Shown here piece by piece: positions 28,566 through 34,830 of a DNA stretch of 34,830 nt. Numbering within the stretch: the stretch's first letter is position 1; every line of letters begins with the position of its first letter. Location: contig JANWXR010000004.1 of assembly GCA_025057205.1 (NCBI GenBank), positions 1-34,830 on the forward strand. Reading direction: 5' to 3'. Source of the DNA: Anaerolineales bacterium (lineage in GTDB: Bacteria; Chloroflexota; Anaerolineae; Anaerolineales; UBA6663). Position numbers and translations under genes: made by a program. The notes beneath the pieces were generated by a model. That model saw only the letters and a list, made by a program, of their open reading frames with translations. It ran no database searches and was not told the DNA's origin.

Positions 28566-30338
28566 TCAGGGTTCGTGCGCATTAAGGCGCCGGCTGGCGC
28601 GATAAGGCGGGATTTCCAACACCTCGCCGGCTCTGTGCCGGGCCTGCATATCGCGCCAGAAGCGTGGCGTGAGCAGATCGCCGTGCGCTTCCAGAAAGGC
28701 GCGCCGCAGCTCGCCGGTCAGCCCCAGAAAGTTGCCGAACTCCTCGGGAAAGATGTCCTTCTCGCCGACGTAGTACCATGGCTCGGCGCTCATTTCATCG
28801 TCGTAGCTGCTCGGCGGTGGCAGGTCACGGAAGTTGCAATCGGTGAGCATGGTCAGCTCGTCGTAGTCGTAGAAGATAACGCGCTTGTGACGTGTGACGC
28901 CGAAGTTCTTGAGCAGCAGGTCGCCGGGGAAGATGTTGGTGGCGGCCAGGTCTTTGATTGCCTGGCCGTAGTCCAGCACGGCGTCGCGCGCTTCTTCCGG
29001 CGATGCTTCGCGCAGGTACAGGTTGAGCGGCTTCACGCGCCGCTCGACATAGACGTGCTTGAGCACTACGTCCCTATCGGTAAAGTCTACGCTCTCGGTG
29101 GCCGTGGCCAGCTCCGCCAGCAAGTCGGGCGCAAAGCGCTCGCGTTCGAACGTCAGGTGGCGAAATTCCTGCGCGTCCACCAGCCGCCCGGCCCGGTCGT
29201 GCTGGAACACCAAATCGTATTTGGCCAGCACATCACGGCGCGTCGTCATCTTTGGCGGGGCGAAGTGGTCGCGGATGACTTTGAAGACGATGTCGTAGGA
29301 GGGCAGGGTGAAGACGACCATCACCATGCCTCGATCGCCCGGCGCGATGACAAAGCGGTCGTCGGAGCGCTCCAGATGCTGCAACAAGTCCCAGTACAGC
29401 TCGGCCTTGCCGTGGCGGTTGTAGCCGAGGGAGATGTACAGCTCGGCGAGGCGCTTCCAGGGCATGAGCGATTTGAGGAACTCGACGACTTGGCGCGGCC
29501 GCTCCAGGTCCACATGGAAGTAGGAGCGGGTATAGCTGAAGACGATGCTGACTTCGTCCTCGGTGAGCAACACGGCGTCTGCAGCGACGCGCCCACCCCG
29601 GTTGCGCAGGACGATGATCAGCGGCATGGCGCACTCGCCGCTGCGCAGACGGCCCACCAGGTAGGCGGCCTGGTTGCGATAAAAGATGGGCCGGAGCAGA
29701 TCGGCGGCTTCGAAAGGGCGCCCGCCCCAGTCCTCGCGCCGGCGCTCACGTTCGAGCACACGCGCGATGAGGGCGGCGTCGCGCTCCAGGTCTTCATAGG
29801 GAATGCGGAAACGCGCATGTTGCAGGCAGGTGCGGGCCAGCGCCGTCAGCGACTCGCCGGCGACGTAGGTGATGTACGGCGGCTGATCATTTGCGGTGAA
29901 GGTGGGCGGCGTCTCCAGGTCGGCGCCTTGAAACTCGATAGGCACATCAATGCCGACGGTATCGAAGACGCGGCGTGTGACGGAAGTGAAGTACGTCTTG
30001 GCGATCTCGGCAGCCGGGTGGCTTTGGCACAACTCGGCGTAGGCGTGCTTGACGTAGCGCCATAGGTTGCGGTTGCGGAAGCGTTCGCCGATGAGCGGGC
30101 GCAGGTGTTGCAGCGCGCCCTGGATGTAAATCTCGCGCACGTTGAGGCGCTCGACGGCATCAGCATGTAAGCCGCGCCAGTCCTGTTGTTCGAAGCGCTG
30201 CTGTGCCCGGCGCATCAGCCCGCGCAGCGCAGCACGGTAGCCGCCGAACGATTGCCAGATTGCACACGCGCACTCATGCGCCAGCTCGGAGACGGTGGTG
30301 GGGAGAGGCAGCGCATCCAGGTGAGCGGCGCCGTTCAT
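28566..30338 (-). CDS. aceK: Isocitrate dehydrogenase kinase/phosphatase AceK
   Basis: This bifunctional enzyme phosphorylates Icd on a Ser and removes the phosphate, diverting isocitrate to the glyoxylate bypass. Conserved blocks match E. coli AceK closely: [22 protein letters not shown] (ATP site with the catalytic Lys), [55 protein letters not shown] and [16 protein letters not shown]. The length of 590 aa is normal. The track start is a TTG; the ATG at 30338 has GGAG 4 nt upstream and is preferred. It lies just downstream of its substrate gene icd, separated by a terminator hairpin. No aceA or aceB is in the window. AceK is best known from Proteobacteria, so transfer is possible. Confidence 0.96.
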   Translation of the reverse strand: MNGAAHLDALPLPTTVSELAHECACAIWQSFGGYRAALRGLMRRAQQRFEQQDWRGLHADAVERLNVREIYIQGALQHLRPLIGERFRNRNLWRYVKHAYAELCQSHPAAEIAKTYFTSVTRRVFDTVGIDVPIEFQGADLETPPTFTANDQPPYITYVAGESLTALARTCLQHARFRIPYEDLERDAALIARVLERERRREDWGGRPFEAADLLRPIFYRNQAAYLVGRLRSGECAMPLIIVLRNRGGRVAADAVLLTEDEVSIVFSYTRSYFHVDLERPRQVVEFLKSLMPWKRLAELYISLGYNRHGKAELYWDLLQHLERSDDRFVIAPGDRGMVMVVFTLPSYDIVFKVIRDHFAPPKMTTRRDVLAKYDLVFQHDRAGRLVDAQEFRHLTFERERFAPDLLAELATATESVDFTDRDVVLKHVYVERRVKPLNLYLREASPEEARDAVLDYGQAIKDLAATNIFPGDLLLKNFGVTRHKRVIFYDYDELTMLTDCNFRDLPPPSSYDDEMSAEPWYYVGEKDIFPEEFGNFLGLTGELRRAFLEAHGDLLTPRFWRDMQARHRAGEVLEIPPYRASRRLNAHEP

Positions 30339-30379
30339 TTCGCTCCGTTCCAATCCGTTCCTTCGCTATCCGCTGGCAC

Positions 30380-30407
30380 AAAAAAGGCCGGACGGGAAGT
30401 CCGGCCT
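30380..30407 (-). terminator. Rho-independent terminator between icd and aceK
   Basis: On the minus strand AGGCCGGAC, loop TTCCC, GTCCGGCCT (perfect 9-bp stem) is followed by TTTTTT. It lies 7 bp after the icd stop and 42 bp before aceK. Confidence 0.85.
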
Positions 30408-30413
30408 GTACGG

Positions 30414-31724
<1,311 letters not shown>

Positions 31725-31754
31725 TCAAGCTCCTCGAGAGATGATCTCAGAAAG

Positions 31755-31784
31755 ATTATAGTCGGGCGGCTTGCAGAATGCCAT
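31755..31784 (-). promoter_or_regulatory. Promoter of icd
   Basis: On the minus strand there is ATGGCA (31784-31779), an 18-bp spacer and a perfect TATAAT (31760-31755). It lies 30 bp before the icd ATG, leaving room for the GAGGAG ribosome site. Confidence 0.6.
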
Positions 31785-31806
31785 AGCGCGAACGATACCA
31801 ACGAGC

Positions 31807-33138
31807 TTATCGCTTCTCCAAGGTCATCAACAGGCCAGGCCGAGGGCGCAGCGTGGCCAGCGGTGTGGGCCGCACCCTGTAGCCGGGCACAGCCTTTAGC
31901 CGGTAGCGCTGGGCGATGGTCGCCAAAAGCAGCGTGGCCTCCACCAGCGCGAACTGGTCGCCGATGCATTTGCGCGGGCCGGCGGCGAAGGGGAAGTACG
32001 CCAGCTTGTGCCGGGCTTCCACGGCTTCTGGACGAAAACGCTCTGGGTCGAACGTCTCCGGCTCCGGCCAGAATTCCGGCAGGCGATGGGTGACGTACGG
32101 GCTGAGGAAGATGGACGCGCCTGCCGGCACGTGGTAGCCGCCGAGCTCGTCGTCGGCGACGGCGGTGCGCACGAACATCCACGCCGGGGGATAAAGCCGC
32201 AGAGTCTCATCGAGGACCAGGCGCGTATAGGTGAGGCGTGGCAGGTCGTCGAAGGTCGGCGTGCGCCCGCTCAGCACCCTGGCCAGCTCGTCTTCCAGGC
32301 GGCTGAGGATCTGCGGCTGCCGGCTCAACACATACCACGTCCAGCTCAGCAGCGTGGCCGTGGTTTCGTGTCCAGCAAGAAAGATGGTGATAATCTCGTC
32401 GCGGATTTCCTCATCGCTCAGGCCTCTGCCATCGCCTTCCTCGCGGGCGGCCAGCAGCATGGAGAGCAAATCCGCTTCCTGCCGCCCGCTGCGGCGACGG
32501 TCCGCTAAAATGGCGTACACTGTTTGCGTGATGAAATCGCGCTCCCGTTTGAAGCGCCGGTTGGCGGGCGTGGGCCAGTCCAGCGGAATATGGATTGGTG
32601 AAAAGAGGAAACGATTGAAGTAGGCCAGTAGATAATCAAAGGCGGCACCGATGCGCTCGGCGTTGGCACTGACATCTGTGCTGAACATGGTGCGCACAAT
32701 GATGGTTTGCGTCAGCAGCATCATCTCGGAGCTGATCTCTAGCGGCTTGCCGGTCGGCTGAGCGGCCCAGCGCGCTAGCATTGTTTCGGTCGCCGCCGTC
32801 ATCACTCCTGCCATCTGCGCGATCTGCGTGCGGTGAAAGGCCGGCTGCATCAGGCGGCGGTGGCGCAGCCACTTTTCACCGTTGCTGGTTAACAAGCCGT
32901 CGCCGAACAGAGGCTTGATGGGGTCGTAGGCTTTAACGAAGTTCTTTTGATTGTCTTGAAGAACGTACTTCACGTCGTCCGGGTGGTGAATGAGGTAGAA
33001 CCGGCTCGGGCCGAGGTCTAACTGTACGACGCGCCCATGTGTCGCGGCTTCGACGAAGAAGCGGAGCGGGTCTTTCCAGACTCCGGGCAGTTGTCCAACG
33101 AACGGATAACTCTGAAGTTTTGGGGGAGTTTTCAGCAT
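31807..33138 (-). CDS. Cytochrome P450
   Basis: This heme-thiolate monooxygenase has the I-helix AGHETTATLLSW, the ExxR in LDETLRLYPP, and the heme-binding FAAGPRKCIGD (Cys ligand in KCIG). No N-terminal membrane anchor is present, so it is probably soluble. The pattern is close to the CYP4/CYP102-like bacterial group; the substrate (fatty acid or terpenoid) is unknown. No redox partner is adjacent. The track start (33240) includes about 34 residues that lack family likeness. The ATG at 33138 (MLKTPPKLQSYPFVGQLPG) fits the usual pre-helix-A start; an ATG at 33183 is a second option. Confidence 0.92.
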   Translation of the reverse strand: MLKTPPKLQSYPFVGQLPGVWKDPLRFFVEAATHGRVVQLDLGPSRFYLIHHPDDVKYVLQDNQKNFVKAYDPIKPLFGDGLLTSNGEKWLRHRRLMQPAFHRTQIAQMAGVMTAATETMLARWAAQPTGKPLEISSEMMLLTQTIIVRTMFSTDVSANAERIGAAFDYLLAYFNRFLFSPIHIPLDWPTPANRRFKRERDFITQTVYAILADRRRSGRQEADLLSMLLAAREEGDGRGLSDEEIRDEIITIFLAGHETTATLLSWTWYVLSRQPQILSRLEDELARVLSGRTPTFDDLPRLTYTRLVLDETLRLYPPAWMFVRTAVADDELGGYHVPAGASIFLSPYVTHRLPEFWPEPETFDPERFRPEAVEARHKLAYFPFAAGPRKCIGDQFALVEATLLLATIAQRYRLKAVPGYRVRPTPLATLRPRPGLLMTLEKR

Positions 33139-33253
33139 GGAGTCGAACAAAGCCTTTCTGTCAGGATGACACAAGTATCGCATCGGCAGATTAGCATAAC
33201 GTGAGCGCCGGTGCCAGGGAGCCGGCGTTAGCAAACCCATTCGGAGGTGTTTG

Positions 33254-33547
33254 ATGAACCGTTACCGAATCTAACCTAGGCAGAAAATTGATTCGAGTCA
33301 GTGGGACCCGGACGATCGGAGCGCGTTCGACGGCGGTAAGAAAGATGCCGAGGCCCAGCTGGCGGAGCTGAGCCAGGAGCTGGACTCTTTGCAAGACATG
33401 CTCTTGGCACAACGCCGGCACAGGCTGCTGGTCGTTCCGCAGGCGATGGATACCGGCAGCCAGGACAGCATGACCCGCAAGGTCTTCGAGCATGTGAACT
33501 CTGAGCTACCCGAAGCCGAATCGGGAGCGGGCGATAATCAAGATTGA
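33254..33547 (+). pseudogene. Broken polyphosphate kinase 2 (PPK2) gene
   Basis: An ATG at 33254 with an excellent GGAGG 6 nt upstream reads MNRYRI and then TAA at codon 7. The same frame resumes as PRQKIDSSQWDPDDRSAFDGGKK, then DAEAQLAELSQELDSLQDML and HRLLVVPQAMDTGSQDSMTRKVFEHVN, stopping at TGA 33547. This is the N-terminal third of PPK2 (compare LLVVLQAMDTSGKDGTIRHVF). The Walker A Gly-Lys (SGKDG) has become GSQDS, and the remainder, including Walker B, is missing. PPK2 would use polyphosphate to phosphorylate nucleotides. A nonsense codon, lost P-loop and truncation together show it is dead. It is not in the ORF track because the nonsense codon splits it. It is divergent from the P450 gene. 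Confidence 0.78.
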
Positions 33548-33559
33548 ACAGCAGCCCAC

Positions 33560-34177
33560 TTAGTTGAGCGAGAAATTTGAGTTCTGCTGGAAGCGGCCAG
33601 AATCTAGCATCGCGCGGATCAGGCTGAGTTCCCGCCGGTAAAGCGTGCACTCACGCTCCAGCATCTCATCCATAGTGGGACAGCTCAGCAGCGTTTGTTT
33701 TTCCCCAAGCGGCGCTTGGATGATGATGGCAGCAAGATAAGCCAGCGCCAGCGGGCTGGTGGGCAGGCTCTGGCGGTCGAATGGGATGTTAGCCACCTCG
33801 CTCAACAACTTTAGGTAGCGGCCCAGCCAGTGAACGAGTCGTCTGGCGCAGCGGGCGACCGTGGGGCCGTGCGCCTCCACCAACGGAAACTTCTCGACCG
33901 TGCCGGTCAAATAGGCCTCGTCGTGGTGCAGGGCCAGCACGCGAAACCGCTCTTGCCCGATGACCTCGATGTTCATGCGCCCGTCGTGCAGCTGCTCGAC
34001 TCGCGAAATCAAGCCATATGTGCCGATAGGGTACGGCTCGGCATAGCCGCCGACCTCCATCCCGCGGCGAATCAACACCACGCCGAACGGCTCACTCCTG
34101 GCAAGGCAGCGGTTAATCATCTGCCGGTAGCGCGGCTCGAAGATGTGCAGCGGCAACGTCATGCCGGGAAAGAACAC
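33560..34177 (-). CDS. LON peptidase substrate-binding-domain protein
   Basis: This is a stand-alone LON (PUA-like) N-terminal domain, about 205 aa, without AAA+ or protease parts. The motif FFPGMTLPLHIFEPRYRQMI is diagnostic; a C-terminal helical bundle follows (PTMDEMLERECTLYRRELSLIRAML). Function is poorly known; such proteins may bind substrates for or regulate proteolysis. The track start is the GTG at 34177, but the conserved opening continues upstream in frame as KLALFPLNTV, preceded by ATT at 34207, where relatives have ATG (MxLPLFPLNTV). No ATG, GTG or TTG exists in that stretch. See findings. Confidence 0.87.
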   Translation of the reverse strand: MFFPGMTLPLHIFEPRYRQMINRCLARSEPFGVVLIRRGMEVGGYAEPYPIGTYGLISRVEQLHDGRMNIEVIGQERFRVLALHHDEAYLTGTVEKFPLVEAHGPTVARCARRLVHWLGRYLKLLSEVANIPFDRQSLPTSPLALAYLAAIIIQAPLGEKQTLLSCPTMDEMLERECTLYRRELSLIRAMLDSGRFQQNSNFSLN

Positions 34178-34232
34178 CGTGTTTAGGGGAAACAGTGCAA
34201 GTTTAATGGCGGCACCTGCCTTGCGAGCAGAA

Positions 34233-34260
34233 TTGACAGTTGGGTGTCAGCGGCTATAAT
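34233..34260 (+). promoter_or_regulatory. Consensus promoter of tRNA-Leu
   Basis: Perfect TTGACA (34233-34238), a 16-bp spacer and perfect TATAAT (34255-34260) lie 26 bp before the tRNA. It overlaps the upstream end of the divergent LON-domain gene. Confidence 0.85.
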
Positions 34261-34286
34261 TCTACCGCTGTCATGCCCAATCGTAT

Positions 34287-34370
<84 letters not shown>

Positions 34371-34382
34371 CCTCGACCGCAA

Positions 34383-34425
34383 GACCGCAGTCGTCCGGCT
34401 CGCGCCGCGCGGCTGCGGTCCTTTT
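34383..34425 (+). terminator. Terminator after tRNA-Leu
   Basis: GACCGCAG and CTGCGGTC (34383-34390 and 34413-34420) form an 8-bp outer stem enclosing a GC-rich inner hairpin, followed by CTTTT. Confidence 0.65.
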
Positions 34426-34490
34426 GTCGGTGCACGGCTTGTCCGGCTCAAAAGCCTATCATCTTCCGTTTATCACACTGAAGGCTCTCT

Positions 34491-34830
34491 ATGAACACTG
34501 TCAGGCTCGTGATTATCGGCGCAGGCATCGTCGGCGCAAGCGCGGCCTATCACCTGACCCGCCTGGGCTGGCGTGATGTGCTCGTGCTGGACAAGGGCAA
34601 CCTCGAGGAAAACGACGGCTCCACCTCGCACGCGCCCGGCGGCGTGGTCGGCCTAAGCCACAACAAGCTGCTCACGCAGATGGCCCAGTACGGCTCCGAC
34701 CTGTACCGCAGCCTGAAGCCCTACCATCCGGCGCGCAACACCTACAACGCCGTCGGTGGGCTGGAGCTGGCAACCACGCCTGAGCGCCTGCGCGACCTGA
34801 AGCGCCTGCATGCCGAGGGTAAGAGCTTCG
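34491..34830 (+). CDS. FAD-dependent oxidoreductase (DAO family), C-terminus cut by window edge
   Basis: Only the first 113 codons are in the window, so it is absent from the ORF track. The N-terminus is a dinucleotide-binding fold (VIIGAGIVGASAAYHL, GxGxxG). GSTSHAPGGVVG follows, where the His occupies the place of the covalent-flavin His in dimethylglycine/sarcosine dehydrogenases (GSTWHAAG), so I favour that group. GLELATTPERLRDLKRL continues the pattern. The ATG at 34491 has GAAGG 7 nt upstream. The gene follows tRNA-Leu and its terminator. The electron acceptor and substrate cannot be told from the part seen. Confidence 0.87.
   Translation, partial: MNTVRLVIIGAGIVGASAAYHLTRLGWRDVLVLDKGNLEENDGSTSHAPGGVVGLSHNKLLTQMAQYGSDLYRSLKPYHPARNTYNAVGGLELATTPERLRDLKRLHAEGKSF

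Noticed and set aside
28464-30065. Plus-strand 533-aa ORF
   Set aside because: It is antisense to aceK, whose conserved motifs run throughout; the ORF itself has no family likeness.

Overview
The window looks like a chromosomal stretch of a GC-rich bacterium, most likely of the phylum Chloroflexota (Anaerolineae or Caldilineae type). This is inferred from gene content and style, not from a marker gene. The clues are a Ser/Thr kinase fused to a STAND ATPase, a YfhO-type membrane protein, an actinobacterial-type inositol-phosphate synthase next to a CDP-alcohol phosphatidyltransferase, a GlnRS, and intergenic spaces full of short palindromic repeats. I see no prophage, CRISPR array, plasmid genes or rRNA.

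Layout. 1-3237 (-): rpoN, with an unusual CxxC...CxxC insertion, followed in ATGA overlap by a PAS/GAF histidine kinase that runs off the left edge. 3360-3840 (-): a decayed SdrD_B-like secreted-protein gene. 3985-4461 (-): a receiver-only response regulator with a strong terminator. 4522-5544 (+): acetylpolyamine amidohydrolase/HDAC-fold enzyme. 5626-5762: a MITE-like element. 5809-7173 (+): MshA-like glycosyltransferase, converging on and overlapping an SDR. 7100-12637 (-): SDR, YfhO membrane protein, GNAT and PHP-AlbA_2 fusion. 12653-13009 (-): a second lone receiver with its own promoter. 13116-16211 (-): hsp20-lon. 16239-16635: repeat-rich gap with two more MITE-like elements. 16636-18980 (-): NatAB-type ABC exporter. 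19124-21838 (-): ino1, phosphatidyltransferase and lgt, a lipid/envelope operon. 21938-22723: tRNA-Pro(CGG) and tRNA-Gln(CTG) flanking an IS982-like transposase relic. 22825-24528 (+): glnS. 24609-27434 (-): kinase-STAND protein. 27626-28372 (-): gpmA. 28566-31724 (-): icd then aceK, separated by a terminator hairpin. 31807-33138 (-): cytochrome P450. 33254-33547 (+): broken PPK2. 33560-34177 (-): LON-domain protein. 34287-34370 (+): tRNA-Leu(GAG) with a consensus promoter. 34491-end (+): start of a DAO-type FAD oxidoreductase.

How the genes fit together. Ino1 makes inositol-3-phosphate, which the adjacent CDP-alcohol phosphatidyltransferase could place on a phospholipid and which the MshA-like enzyme could glycosylate. 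Lgt, in the same operon, uses phosphatidylglycerol for lipoproteins. Icd and AceK form a regulator-target pair at the isocitrate branch point, and the phosphorylatable serine is conserved in Icd. Hsp20 and Lon form a protein quality-control pair. The sensor kinase and the two lone receivers could form a phosphorelay, but this is not shown by the sequence.

The items most worth a second look are the icd/aceK pair with its intergenic terminator, the YfhO gene carrying translated intergenic-type repeats, the two MITE-like elements with 6-bp target duplications, the sigma-54 zinc-ribbon insertion, the kinase-STAND protein that keeps a WD40-family tail without the propeller, and the PHP-AlbA_2 fusion. 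I did not find a convincing wholly new multi-gene system.
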